Numbered from the stretch's first letter, positions 21,901 to 32,600 are shown. The stretch is 64,000 nucleotides of DNA from Blastomyces gilchristii SLH14081 (GCF_000003855.2 NW_003101654.1:316387-380386), one strand, 5' to 3'. Numbers and translations are program-made. Notes: generated by a model from the sequence alone, not told the origin.

Positions 21901-22640
21901 TCTTGTAAAGAAGATATATTCATAATATTGTCTTATCAGAAGACATCTAGGTATTCATGATATTGTTAAGAGAGTTTTATGTAAGAATCTGTTATTATAG
22001 TATGAAATAACTTTTCTAGAGCTTTCTTGATATCAGTCAGACTGACAGAATAGATTGATACATGATTCTGCTATCAGTGACTTTGTTAATAACTCTGTCA
22101 GTGGTTTTGATGACTTCTTTTTCAGAGCATTTCATAAGCATTGACAGAGATCTGTGTCAGATTCATAGTCTTGTGAATATCATCTTCATGAATTCTATCA
22201 TTATTAGGGAATATTAAACTCCTGTTTTAAGTGTTTAATAAGATACCTTGTTTAGATAGCTAGATAAGTTCTAACATTAGATTATAATTAAGATTATCAA
22301 CTTCATATGCATAGATGTCTTCACACTGATATTCTTCAATATTTATGTTTAGTTTCATTATATAACAGATGCAAACATCTTTTGAATCATCAAATTCTGT
22401 AAGAAGTCAGGATTTTGATAAGAGAATACACTGAAGATTATGATATCTTACAACTGAAGATTTTATCATTGCATAGTGACATAGACTGCTGTCTATCATG
22501 ACTTTCATATTATATATGTTATCAACTACAGTAGATACAAGAATTGCATTCATTGTTATTTTCTCTTCAAATCATTGTCATTTGACCTCTTAAAGCTTCT
22601 ACTTATGAATTTGAATAGAAGTTAATCTTTTCCCTGTTTC
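18930..22640 (-). pseudogene. Gypsy-A2 pol (decayed)
   Basis: Element-sense order: protease about 22600-22450, RT about 21830-21250 with an intact YLDDILIF motif near 21395-21370, RNase H about 21250-20600, integrase about 20350-19350, and a chromodomain about 19100-18975. The open stretch 19319-19122 (YKVIEVLDSHNYCLIILSEI) is the post-integrase region also seen in A1 at 15299-15340. Reading frames are broken by many stops. Confidence 0.75.
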
Positions 22641-22699
22641 TTCAGAGCATTCTTGTAGTTATCTTCTGAATCTTTCTTCACTGCAATGTGATTGACATG

Positions 22700-23741
22700 G
22701 ACAGACACTGATTCATTCTTCAAATGAGAAGACACTGATCTTTCTCTTGAGTATGAAGATACATAGATTGATCAGCAGTTGAAAGTAATGTGTTCTAATT
22801 AATTACAGTTGATACATACTTCAAGTTGATATCAATCAGTGACTTCTTCAAGAGTGATTCCAGAAACTTGAAAGTCTGTTCGAATGACAGAAACTCTTGC
22901 TTATACATAGACATTCAAGTCTATTCAGTCTATGACATCTGCATCATTCCTGTTACTTCCCTTCAGCACAGATGTATGAGTTACTGAAGTGTAATGTCTT
23001 CTGTCACTGTTCTGTATACTCTTGAGCTTGATAAGATGATCATTCAATGTCTGAAGCTGTGTGCAGAAATTCTCATAAGTCTGATCTTTATCTACACTTA
23101 CAAGGGCCTGTAAGAGTGTGAAAGTCAATGTCTTCTTGAGTATACTAATCTTCATTTGATTCTTTCAAGATTGATCACCTGCTTCTAGAATCTTGATGTC
23201 AAAGTCAGGAATAAATATTGTAAGAGAAGTGTTTCTCTGTCAGACACTCTGTAATCAATCTAATACTTTCTGTTGTATAACAGTGTCTCAGAACAGAACA
23301 TCAAGATATTTGATGATATTGTCAGATATTCACAATGCTGGTTCACATGCTTTTATTCATGAGTGAAACTTCTGTTTCACGCGATTCTTCAATTATTCAT
23401 TGATATATTAATCTTGATTAGTTAATAAATCAATGACATCTTCATCTACACTCAGTTTCACAAGCATTTCCATTCTTCATGATGAGTAGAGAGTGAGATC
23501 AGAAGTATTAAAATATGCAGAAGTATCTAAGCATTCTTTCAGTACTTTTGTATTTAATTCTGTAGATGTTGAAATTGCATGAGTTTCTTGTTATGATAAT
23601 AATTGAATCTCTTTGTATTGATGTTGTTGAGTTGCATGCATATCAGCTATTTATTATTGTTGTAATTCTATCATTGCTCAGAGTCACTGTGACATCATGT
23701 CTATACTCATGTTTGAGAGTTTCATATTATCATTAGACATG
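22700..23741 (-). pseudogene. Gypsy-A2 gag (decayed)
   Basis: Minus frame from ATG 23741. The open stretch 23155-22925 (MKISILKKTLTFTLLQALVS, then DKDQTYENFCTQLQTLNDHL) aligns residue by residue with Gypsy-A1 gag about 4193-4430, including KLKSIQNSDRR. Stops at former W codons elsewhere. Confidence 0.78.
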
Positions 23742-24058
23742 ATTGTATCAATCATCAGATGTGTAATTATATGAATATCTCATATATCTGAGTATCAGAA
23801 CTCTCAGGTCTTTCACTGATATTCTCTTGTAAAATCTTACTCTCTTTATAAGATCTTGTTACAGAGTCAGAGTGACTGATGAGCAAGCTTCTATTTAGAG
23901 ACTATCTAAGAACTCAGTGTTCACTTAACTGTTTGACTGTTTCTCTATTTCTTATGTGTCATTTACACATTCAGATATCTCAGTGGAAAATTGTTTCTAA
24001 TGAGAAGACAATATGTGGATAATTGTTTCTAATAAGAAGATGATTAACATTTTTCTAG

Positions 24059-24384
24059 TGTAAGAGGCTTACGCTGAATAGATTGATATTATATTGATAG
24101 GTCTTATATAACAAAGAGAAAAACATTAGAGAAGGAAAGAAAGAGAAAGTGTGAAAATCAGTGATCAGAGTGAATATTTATACGCGTACACAGTGGCGTA
24201 CATGGTGAAGCTTCAGAGTGGAAGAATAGGAATTCTGTAGGTTTTCAGCCGAGAATCAGTGACCGAGAATCGGAATGTTAGAAATCTGTGAAGCGATCTG
24301 TGAAGCGACTGAGAATCGGAATGATAGAAATCTGTGAAGTGTAACAGAATAGTCTGTATAATTGATCAGGCGCAGCCCATCACA
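24059..24384 (-). repeat. Gypsy-A2 5' LTR
   Basis: 326 bp. About 24255-24340 contains an internal direct repeat (GAATCGGAATG-TTAGAAATC and GAATCGGAATG-ATAGAAATC, with CTGTGAAGCG between), which partly explains its extra length over the 308-bp and 281-bp LTRs of A1 and A3. It keeps several CG sites. Confidence 0.9.
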
Positions 24385-24389
24385 ATGAC

Positions 24390-26330
24390 AATGATAATCA
24401 CAGATTATGAAAGTCTTATCTATCTACAATCAATAATAAAACCTTTCAAACACTTAGTATATTGAATCTCAGAGTTTCAAGAATACAATCTTAATGTCAA
24501 ATACTGAAAGAAGTTGAATACTGTGATATCTGATGCAATCAGTCACAGATCTGATTTCATAAGTGAGAATTCTGCAAACCAGGCATAAGAGAAGTTCATG
24601 TTAAATATGCTGAGAAGATGTAAGGAATCAGAATGAGTAAATACAATAATCTCTTACTTGAAGAATGATAAAGTGTCAGATAATAAGCATCTTATAAAAG
24701 TAGTAGAAGAGATGCTTCTAAACTTCAAGCTGAGAAAATTGAAAAATAATATTATGCTTTACTGTAATCTAGAATATGTGAAAGCTCTCTATCTAGAACA
24801 TTTATTTAGATGTGACTTGATGACTTACATGCACAAGAAATTCAGTCACTTAGAAAGCTCTGACCTTATAAGTGTACTTGAATCAAGAGTATACTGATCA
24901 AGTATGACTGAGAATATTCAGATATACACTCATGAGTATCTGAATTGTCAGGTTGTAAAAGAATCTAGAAAAGAATTAGAATATGAGAAAGTACAATATC
25001 AGATGAAGTGTATAATACAATCATTCAAATAATGAAAGATGAATCTCATAGACATATTACTGTAAACATCAAATGAAAATCATTGAATAATTACTGCTAT
25101 TGACTACACTACTGACTGACCAGTTATAAAAGCAGTTTCAGAGATGATAGAGAAGAGAGTAACAAAGTTTCTATATAATGAAATGTATATTAACTATGAA
25201 ATGCTGTGTGAGATTCTAACTGATAACAGTGTAAATCTTGTAGAAGAAGTGATGAGACATTTCATGAGTCAGTTATAGATAAGATATTGTAGAACAACAT
25301 CATATCACTTATGAATAAACAGAAAGATGAAACACTTGAATGAAATCTTAAGTAACATACTAATGAAATATCTAATGAGTAAGTCAATATGATTATGAAA
25401 TGAATATCTCAGTCAGACACTATTAACTACATGAATTCAGCAGCATGCAGTCTTCAAGCATTTATTATTCTACCTGTTGTATGAATTGCATCCACGCATC
25501 CCAGAGAATGCTTCAGAAAAGATGGGAGAGAGAACAGCAGTTGCAGATACAACAGTCATGAATACAACAGTTGCAGATACAGTAGAAACAGCAGTTATAG
25601 ATGCAGCAGTAGCAGTTGCAGACACAGCAGTTGCAGACACAGAATCAAGATTGAAAGAGATCAGTCATATACATGCGAAAGCTAACAAGTTACTCCTGAA
25701 CTGAGCAATTCAATCAAAAAGAATATAAGACTCACTAGTTAAGAAATCAAGTCTCAAGATAAGAATGTGAGTTCTTATATAAAATGAGAGTTCTGAGAAG
25801 TTTCAACCTAGATGATTTAAGCTCTATAAAATACTCAAATCACATTCTCTGAGAACATATGCATTAAAAGAATCAGAGAAATGAGTCTTATATAACTTAA
25901 TAAATAATTCATATCTTATAAAGACAAAGATGCAAGACTTGAGTAAATTATAATTATTCACAGCACTATTATCAGTGTTGAAAAAGAAGAGACTTACAAT
26001 TGAAAAGTCTCACAAAGTAAGAGAAATCATAGATGCTTATGAATCAGATGATCTCACTTATTCTTCTTTTTTCATAATTATAAGAAAAGAATGAGAAGTA
26101 ATGAAGAAATCAGATAAATATCACACTTCAATAAGTGATAAGACTGTAGTCAGTTGTATAATAACATGCTGCAGACAGTGAGTGTAACACAGTAAAGAGC
26201 AGTCTCAAAGTAACAGACTTATACATGAGTCAGATTGCAGAGGAAAAAGAAATTCAGAGTTGAATTTAACTGTTTACATCAGTTCAATTGCAGAGACAAC
26301 AGAGGATGAATCATCTGAAACATTTATAAA
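24390..26330 (+). pseudogene. Gypsy-B pol, 3' half: end of RNase H, integrase, GPY/F-like tail (decayed)
   Basis: Resumes after Gypsy-A2. TDYESLIYL near 24400 and SDAISHRSDFI near 24540 mark the end of RNase H. The integrase zinc region lies about 24790-24950 (histidines kept; the first cysteine of the CxxC pair reads Tyr). In the core, AIDYTTDWP (about 25095) and LTDNSVNLV (about 25217) keep two aspartates, while the glutamate position near 25320 reads Lys. YELHPRIPENA at 25480 starts the C-terminal region, followed by an Ala/Val/Thr/Asp minisatellite. FQPRWFKLYKILKSHSLRTY near 25800 resembles the GPY/F-like SH3 tail. W codons are mostly TGA. Confidence 0.8.
25530..25650 (+). repeat. In-frame minisatellite in the Gypsy-B integrase C-terminus
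   Basis: Variants of a 15-18 bp unit (GCAGTTGCAGATACA-like) repeated about six times, in frame, encoding alternating Ala-Val-Ala-Asp-Thr. It lies in the linker after the integrase core (the open stretch is 25477-25704). It looks like replication-slippage expansion within a tolerant linker. Confidence 0.75.
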
Positions 26331-26739
26331 CACATGAGATCAAGCTATTTCAATCTCTGAAGACACTCAGAGATCAGATAAGATTAGTTTCAATGAGCTG
26401 TTCACTGTAGTAATCTAAGTGAGTGAAGAGAGACAGTACAATATGTAAGACAGAATTATAAAAGATGAAAGCTGCTGAACCTAGTCACTGAACACTGTAT
26501 TATATAGAGATTGTGTAAGAGTAGTGACTAGCAGATAAAGAAAAGTATAAGAAAAGAAATAATGAATTGATCACCAACTGTAAGAGTCAGCTGTAAAAGA
26601 CAAATGTTATTATACACATCTCATTCATTTTTATACATTACATATTTAATCTATTTTCAACATCACATCATCTGAAAAACATCAAAAACAAAGAAAATCT
26701 CAAAACTCAAGATCTGCAAGAAATTCAAGAGCTGCAAGC

Positions 26740-27400
26740 CACTCTTATAATAATATTATATATGTCTCTGATTTCTCTACTGCTCTGTATATGAAATTAA
26801 TGTCATTTATCACAAGATTGACTGAAATGTCAATATAGAAATGCATATGTATACACATAGAAAAATTGAAAAAGAGTGCAGAACTTGCAGAATCAGAAGT
26901 CAGAGCAGAGAGAGCAGAGATGAAAGAAATGAAAGAAGAAGAAGATACAGAACTGAATAAATAATAACAGAAGTTATCTAAGACTGAATACTTATATTCT
27001 GATGTGTACATAACCTTCTCTGCAGAGAAGAGAGAGAAAGTAATGAAAGAAGCTTAAGAGCACAAGAGAGTAGTCTCAGCAGTATTATTATCTTCAATAA
27101 AAATAGTCTCTGATGCTGAAGTAACTAAGAACTATTATTAGTATATAAAACTGTAAAAGCAGAAGTAATAATTACTGAATAAACATCTGCTGATCTTAGA
27201 ATTATACATGTAATTACAACATGTACAAGGCTTCTTAGAAAGAGAGAGAGAAACACAGAGAAATGCAGAAAGCAGAACACAGTATGTGAACAGCTCATTT
27301 TCATAATGATATCTCAGATAAGATGTACAAGCCTCATATCTATAAGTGTAAAAGAGTATAATATCTGTATTTCTGTTTCTGAAAACATGAATATAATTCA
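26740..27400 (+). pseudogene. Gypsy-B post-integrase ORF with coiled coil (unknown, decayed)
   Basis: Downstream of integrase and before the 3' LTR, a plus frame reads YVSDFSTALYMKLMSFITRL (from about 26757), then a charged helix with KLKKSAELAESEVRAERAEM near 26880, strongly coiled-coil-like, then EKREKVMKEA and EREREKHREMQKAEHSM near 27240. Stops fit TGG or CGA to TGA changes. No family recognised. The element has about 2 kb here that standard gag-pol does not explain. It could be a late part of the polyprotein or an extra gene. Confidence 0.45.
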
Positions 27401-28712
27401 CCTGCATTACAAAGTTGAATGATAAATATCAGAGAATAGACTGATACAGATCAATCATTCTGAGAATATTTATTAGAGTAGATATACTCATAATATTGAA
27501 TTTAACAGTTATAAAAAGTTTCTTAGTATCTGTGAATGTCATGACTTCATGTATAATAAAATTCATAACAATTTTCTCTAAGAACAGAAAAATCAGTGTT
27601 AGAAAGAAAAGATGTAAAAGAAAAAGACTTACAATCTTAATACTGTTAAGAGAGAGAGTGATTCTCTGATATGAATGAATAATTATCTCATTATGAATAT
27701 TTAAAATAAATATAATAATCAGTATCTATAACTGAGCTTCAGATAGTTATATTATACATCATCTTTATATAATAAATTATTCTAGAGATTAGTAAGAAGA
27801 GCAGAAGTGTATACACTGAGAAATATAATTTATTAAGTTTATACAACATCTTCTGAAAACAGGGAGAGTTGATAACAAAAGCAGAGATGACAGAATCAGA
27901 GAGAGTAGAAGTAGTGAAAGTGAGAGTTACAGAAACAGAGGTAGCAGAAGTGAGAGAATCAGATACAGAGATAGATATAAGAGATTGAGAGAGAGTGACA
28001 GAGGAAGAAACTGAGAGAGCAGAGAAGAATATGAAAGACTTAGTTATATATAACACAGACAATTTCTTCATTATTATATTCTCTAAGTTTTCAATTAATG
28101 ATTCAACATTGAGGTGTTCACTATTATCAGTAAACACAGATCTGTTAATATATGAAGATTCTATATAAATTAAAACAAAATATCAGCATCTGTATTCATA
28201 TAAAACACAATCAGATGCCTGCTAGAAAAAGAACATTAAGAGTGTATAAGAAAATGAAGAAGATATGTCATTCATGATAATATTTTCTGATAATTGTTAA
28301 AGAATAAACAGATTCTGATCATGTTTCATAATGCATTACACTCACTGCTAATGAACTGCCTGATATGAGCACTATAATGACACTTGTTATGAGAATGAGA
28401 GATCATTGTCAGAAATGTGTATAATATGATAGATAAATAGATAGAAAGTGTTAAACAGAAGAAGAAGTAGAAATCTGAGATAAGATGATAACATTCAATG
28501 ATAATAATGATGAAGAAGATGATTGAAGAATGAAAAAAGTTAGTGAATGAGTAATGTAATATAGTGAAAGTTTCTTTATGAGAATGTATACAGAATGCTA
28601 GCTGAATCAGAAATAGACTACACTATTATGAACACTAGTGACACACTAATCTGCATGAAGCTAGAGTGTATATTATGATCATGTGAGTGTGACTGAATCT
28701 GATGAGAGAGAA
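27401..28712 (+). other. Gypsy-B 3' internal region, mostly unassigned
   Basis: A plus frame near 27860-28000 is Glu/Val/Thr-rich (for example RVEVVKVRVTETEVAEVR); the minus-strand open frame over the same bases (27739-28137) is Ser/Thr/Val-rich and is probably its shadow. Nothing else is recognised. The purine tract ends at 28712. Confidence 0.4.
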
Positions 28713-28889
28713 TGTGATTCAGAAGAATGTATAACTGTCAGATAATAATATAACCGCTTTCAAACATGCTTCTGAACACACTTACAAATGTAAAGAGGCT
28801 CTAGCGACCACTAATTAATTTAGATAATGTATATAAGAAGCCGCGTACGCCTGTAATCATACACTGGCTCAAGAAACCTTTGAATCACA
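28713..28889 (+). repeat. Gypsy-B 3' LTR
   Basis: Copy of 1426-1603. Nearly all differences are transitions, and where the 5' LTR has CG, CCN or NGG this copy usually has the C-to-T or G-to-A product. The purine tract lies just upstream. Confidence 0.88.
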
Positions 28890-28893
28890 ATAA

Positions 28894-29807
28894 TAAGCAA
28901 GATATGAGTATATTGATTCATCAAATATTTGTTAGATTATAAATGAGTTAAGTAAAAGTCTATGAATTCAAAATAAGTATCTTATAAGAATATAAGCTTT
29001 ATTATTAACTGATTTAATTGATATAAAGCTGTCTTTAATTAATATTATTTTTTTTACTGTGATATCTCTAACTTTGATGAGATTGAATTTTAAGAAGAAG
29101 AAGAATGTGAACAGTGAGTTATAACTATTTTTAGAGATATAAATTCTATTATACAGTTATTATACTTCTGTGAGTTAATAATAGTGATAAAGTGTATTAG
29201 TGTAGATAACACAGTATTAAATTTATTAATTATAATAAAATTAAAGATTTATCTAGAGAATTGATATATATACTTTAACTTATCTAATAACTATATTATC
29301 ACTGCATCTGAGTCTGACTTTATAAATAATGAGATTGAATTTGAATAAATTAAGCAGTTCAATAAGATGATAAAAAAGTGTTAAATAAGCAGTTATTAAC
29401 TACTATTAATAAATAATTATAATTTTCATCTTATAGAAGAATTCATTTAATACTGTAATCTTTATAAAATTATTCTATTCAGATTCTTATCTTATATAAG
29501 TTATATTTTATAATCTCTTAATAATGTATCTTTTCAGCAGTATAAGTATTATTATACAAAGACAGTTAATAAGACTGTCTGCTATGAATATAAGTAGTAT
29601 AGTAATAGATAATTTCTTACTAATCTGAAGAGTATTTAACTATAAGTATTTAAACCTGATACTGTGAGAGCTGGCTTTACTAACTGTGAAATGTATTCAG
29701 TTAATTATGATATAATTCTCAATTAATTGAGACCTCTTACTATTGATGATGCTCTGAATCTCAATATATATAATAATGATAATAATGTATACAATCACTT
29801 TATCTCA
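28894..29807 (+). pseudogene. Fot1/pogo transposase, central DDE part (decayed)
   Basis: Continues the frame left at 1425. The first residues read like the pogo WvyRFikr motif with W now TGA. Near 29070 the translation contains NFDEIEF, the first catalytic aspartate block of pogo-type DDE transposases (family: NFDExGF). Near 29405-29440 the second block (family: LLxDGHxSH) is degraded, its aspartate now asparagine. Near 29500 a remnant of the HxLQPLD block is readable. The sequence then runs to the SINE insertion at 29808. Many stops; not functional. Confidence 0.75.
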
Positions 29808-30184
29808 CCCCCCCGGTGGCCGAATGGTTAATGCGGCCACCCGGTAGCATCTTGGCGTGGGAAACCAAGGCACGTGGGTTTGAAACCCGCAGGGGATACA
29901 TTAAATCCCAGAACTCAAGCATCTCAGGTTTCTAATAAATACAGAGGTGTACAAATCACTTCAATGAATCACTCTATGTTCCTGGGCTGAGAAGTTATTA
30001 TTGCATGTATCTAATTGTCACTTCTTTGTATTTTCCTATGTTCTTATTATCTTGGTGTGATCTCAACACCTGTATTTCCTCCTGTATAATCAACACTTGA
30101 CCTGTATTTAACATCACACAAGGACTCATCATAAGCTCCGCTTGCATATAAGTATAATGAAAGAATAATAATAATAATAATAAT
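29808..30184 (+). mobile_element. tRNA-derived SINE, 377 bp, inserted in the Fot1-like element
   Basis: Flanked by the 11-bp duplication ACTTTATCTCA (29797-29807, 30185-30195). The 5' part (29811-29895) folds as a class II tRNA: CCCC/GGGG acceptor ends, A box TGGCCGAATGG (29817-29827), B box GGTTTGAAACC (29877-29887), most like tRNA-Ser. The body is about 250 bp, unrecognised, and the tail is GAATAATAAT... (AAT repeats). The last ~30 bp before and in the tail resemble the 3' end of the LINEs in this window. It is hardly mutated compared with its surroundings, so it is a late insertion. Transcription by RNA polymerase III is expected for this class. Confidence 0.88.
29817..29887 (+). promoter_or_regulatory. 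Internal RNA polymerase III promoter of the SINE (A and B boxes)
   Basis: A box at 29817-29827 and a B box matching GGTTYGANNCY exactly at 29877-29887, spaced as in a tRNA with a long variable arm. Confidence 0.75.
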
Positions 30185-30195
30185 ACTTTATCTCA

Positions 30196-30660
30196 TCATC
30201 TGCAGATTAATTATTAACTATCTTCTTGCAATTAATCTTCTCAGAGATGATTGTAAAACTACATTACTAAATTAATACAGCAGTCAAGACCTTAGAAAAT
30301 GTGAAGAATACTCTTACATCTGATTTGACAAAACAGTTGAACAAGATCTTCAAGAGTAGCATGATTCAGGTGAAATTGAACATGTATTATAAGAGTGAAC
30401 TTACAGATCATTATCAAGTAAATAAATATTAAGTTATTAAATTCTTTCACAGACAGGTGCAAGTAGATGAATTTCTCACTATTAAGAATATCAATCACAA
30501 GATCACAATCTGTAGAGCAGATGAGATGAAAAAGACATTTAATAAGAATCTTTAATCAATTGAAATCAAACTTATAAAATCTACAGTCACTCAATCATAA
30601 TAAGATAATTCTATAGAATCTCAATCTACAGTGGATTCTACACCTTCTAATGAGTATATA
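30196..30660 (+). pseudogene. Fot1/pogo transposase, C-terminal part (decayed)
   Basis: Resumes after the SINE. A lysine-rich frame (for example SDLTKQLNKIFKSSMIQVKL) fits the poorly conserved C-terminal tail of Fot1-type transposases. Position and collinearity support the call more than sequence; stops are present. About 60 bp of AT-rich DNA separate it from the right inverted repeat. Confidence 0.5.
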
Positions 30661-30721
30661 GATAATCTTTATGTTATAGATAGATGTGGTGATGATTATT
30701 AATTAATTTTTGAAGATTACT

Positions 30722-30804
30722 ATATTCAAAATATTTTCTGTACAGTGTGGTTTTCCGTACACTGTGGCGCACTCACTAGAGAGAGTGAGTAAGCATGGCA
30801 CGGT
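30722..30804 (-). repeat. Right terminal inverted repeat of the Fot1-like element
   Basis: Partner of 974-1056. It retains CpG sites (TGCGCC, TACGG on the reverse strand) that have decayed to TG/CA in the left copy, so it is closer to the ancestral sequence. Confidence 0.9.
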
Positions 30805-30806
30805 TA

Positions 30807-31077
30807 TGACACTTCTGGTGTCTATGGAATGGCTTGGCCTACGCCATTGCTGTTATTGACATAGAAAATAATTGGCAAAATTACAAAATGCAGCGATTGA
30901 GGAAGAAATCCTATTTTGCCCTCAAATCACCCGCACTGATGGCGAAAATGTTCCAAGCACTGAAACATGAGTGAAGACAAAAAGTGCAACTACAGGGAGC
31001 GGTACTGTCACTCCAGGTGAGGTAGGCCTACATGTTTGGCCCGGAATGTTCGAAGGATGCAGTAGAATTTCTGTCAT
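30807..31077. other. GC-normal host DNA right of the transposon stack
   Basis: About 270 bp without a recognisable gene, directly outside the right TA of the Fot1-like element and downstream of the transcription factor pseudogene. Not RIP-biased. Confidence 0.5.
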
Positions 31078-32600
31078 TTAGCAATGGGACTTGTTCCACA
31101 CACTTAGGAGATTGTATTCCCTCGCTAGTGGAAATTGGGTGTTCGGCAGGGCCGCAGACTGTGTGGTTCTACCCTCGCTACCCTCGCTACCGTCGCCATG
31201 GAAGCGGTTGGCCGCATCATATATCCGCGAGACGACCTCCAACGTTCGTTTAGCTGCCGGGCTCCATAGTTGCATCTGAGCCAGGGCGACCATGATGATC
31301 TCGACCTGTGCACGACAGGAGTAGATTGTTCCTGTGGCATCAACAGCTGCATTATCTGTCATGAATAGACCAAACAGGGTAACCAGGTGTGCCTGAAAGA
31401 TAAACCAGATCGCATTCCAACCAGTCATTTTATTAAGGTGGGTTGCTGAAGAAATATTGCAGATGGTTTCATGTGCCACTCTTCTACATTTCTTGGTGGC
31501 AGATCTCTCCTCTTCCTTAAGTGCGACATAGAGGACGCGGCGTATAACATAGCTGAGAAGAACTAGCTCATCAAGTAGAATAAGTTGGCTCTGATACCAT
31601 TTCATGATTGTTCATATTGTGGAAATTGTGTCCGGGCACAGATTGTCGCTCTTTAACAATGGGGAAAGGTTGTTGTGCCATTCTACGAGCTGGCTATTGA
31701 GGTTAGCCATTTCAGCGGAATTCTGTAGAAAACACTCGGTTGCAATTCTGCTAAAGTGGCTGTTTTCTACGCGGGGTAAAATACGAAGGGCATTTCGCTG
31801 AAAGGTATGATGTCAACTGAAAATCTGCTTGTGCCCTGTAAAGTGATGGCTTGAACACACTCTATCCCCCAGGTCTTAGAGTAGGAGAAGTATGATAGTA
31901 ATGATTAGATGCCATCTTTCTAGAGTTGGTCGCCCGAGTGTCATATGAGCCCCTGTATAGAGACAGAAGAGGGACCACCATACTCTACAGCGAATATCCA
32001 CTGAAAGAGCCCGGATATGGCTGGGCTTCCCCGCGGCATTATCAACGAGTTCTCTGTGAGCGTCGAGGGTTGTGGACATCCGCAAAGCTATCCCCATTAT
32101 TCAATTTCCTGAATTCAGTTGATCAATGTAGTGTAGTTAGAATTCACCTATGAGTGCCAAGGTCTGCACTGTTTCTAAGTGTGCGCTGTTGAGGCAATCA
32201 AGTGACAAGTACTGTTGGGCCCGCTGATAATAAAATCATGAGATGTATTGTCTATGGGATAGGCAGCTATAGTACTGAGTGTGAAAACCACATTAATTCA
32301 GCAGGGGTCTCATCGGTTTCCGATCAAAAAGGCTCCATGAACAGGAGTTTCATCTAGCAGCGGGATGAATGCCCGGCGGTAAGTAAAATTTGCATAATCA
32401 ACTGAATGTAGTTGGACTGAACATGTGCTGACTCCGAGGGTAATGTGGCACATCAATTAAGTTGTGAGGTCTACAGATGGCTTTCAGAGGAGGGAGAGCA
32501 AGTAGTTTCGTTGTCTATGAGATTCACGATTTGAGGTACGCGAAAAGCAGGCCGCGGAATATATTGTGGCGGACATATTGCTTGTGAAAACAGAATTTTC
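31078..32600 (-). pseudogene. Fungal-specific transcription factor (Fungal_trans domain), decayed
   Basis: Minus-strand pieces in order match the middle homology region of Zn2Cys6 regulators (PF04082). YRRAFIPLLDETPVHGAFLI lies at 32389-32314; AQQYLSLDCLNSAHLETVQT then LALIGEF near 32210-32140; GIALRM, then IRCRVWWSLFCLYTGAHMTL and GRPTL in 32097-31920; NLNSQLVEWHNNLSPLL near 31700; and the open 31605-31078 end with GWNAIWFIFQAHLVTLFGLF and PAAKRTLEV. In-frame stops: TGA 32238-32236, TAA 32139-32137, TGA 32103-32101, TGA 31614-31612, each where relatives have W, Q or R. Frame changes near 32270 and 31800 may be introns or indels. No zinc cluster is visible upstream. Base composition is normal. 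Confidence 0.8.

Larger units (their letters stand above)
18574..24384 (-). mobile_element. Gypsy-A2: Ty3/gypsy chromovirus, 326-bp LTRs, minus orientation, uninterrupted
   Basis: LTRs at 18574-18899 (3' in element sense) and 24059-24384 (5'), equal length, flanked by ATGAC (18569-18573, 24385-24389). In element sense a purine tract (GAAAAGAAGGGACTAA) precedes the 3' LTR. At 5.8 kb with no nested insertion this is the only full-length uninterrupted copy of family A and its length reference. It is inserted in the Gypsy-B RNase H segment. Confidence 0.9.
1426..28889 (+). mobile_element. Gypsy-B: Ty3/gypsy LTR retrotransposon, 178-bp LTRs, interrupted by Gypsy-A1 and Gypsy-A2
   Basis: Direct LTRs at 1426-1603 and 28713-28889 (TGTG...CACA), flanked by the 4-bp duplication ATAA (1422-1425, 28890-28893). 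A purine tract GATGAGAGAGAA lies directly before the right LTR, fixing plus orientation. Internal pieces 1604-2979, 15942-18573 and 24390-28712 total about 8.3 kb (about 7.9 kb without the 395-bp tandem duplication). Domain order gag, RT, RNase H, integrase is that of Ty3/gypsy. No chromodomain was seen; a GPY/F-like region and an extra downstream ORF follow the integrase. Confidence 0.88.
974..30804 (+). mobile_element. Fot1/pogo-like Tc1-mariner DNA transposon, expanded by nested insertions
   Basis: Bounded by 83-bp inverted repeats (974-1056 and 30722-30804) starting ACCGTGCCATGCTTACTCAC, each flanked outside by TA (972-973, 30805-30806), the target duplication of Tc1/mariner elements. Removing Gypsy-B (1426-28889 plus one ATAA) and the SINE (29808-30184 plus one 11-bp duplication) leaves about 1975 bp, the usual size of a Fot1-type element. 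The leftover pieces encode a decayed pogo-type transposase on the plus strand and the frame continues exactly across the Gypsy-B site. This is the outermost and oldest layer of the stack. Confidence 0.88.

Noticed and set aside
27739..28137. Minus-strand 132-aa open frame as a gene
   Set aside because: Ser/Thr/Val-rich composition is what the reverse of a Glu/Val-rich plus frame gives in CC/GG-depleted DNA; no domain, no promoter context, inside Gypsy-B.
29811..29895. A functional tRNA-Ser gene
   Set aside because: A and B boxes are good, but it is the head of a 377-bp unit with an AAT tail and target duplication, and a second copy exists at 58849, so it is a SINE.
974..30804. A 30-kb unit with terminal inverted repeats as a giant transposon (Starship-like cargo element)
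   Set aside because: All internal cargo resolves into nested retroelements with their own target duplications, and the remainder is a ~2 kb Fot1-type transposon. No tyrosine recombinase (DUF3435) gene seen.
31032..31279. Plus-strand small frames in the GC-normal island
   Set aside because: They overlap the minus-strand transcription factor C-terminus, whose motifs are clear.
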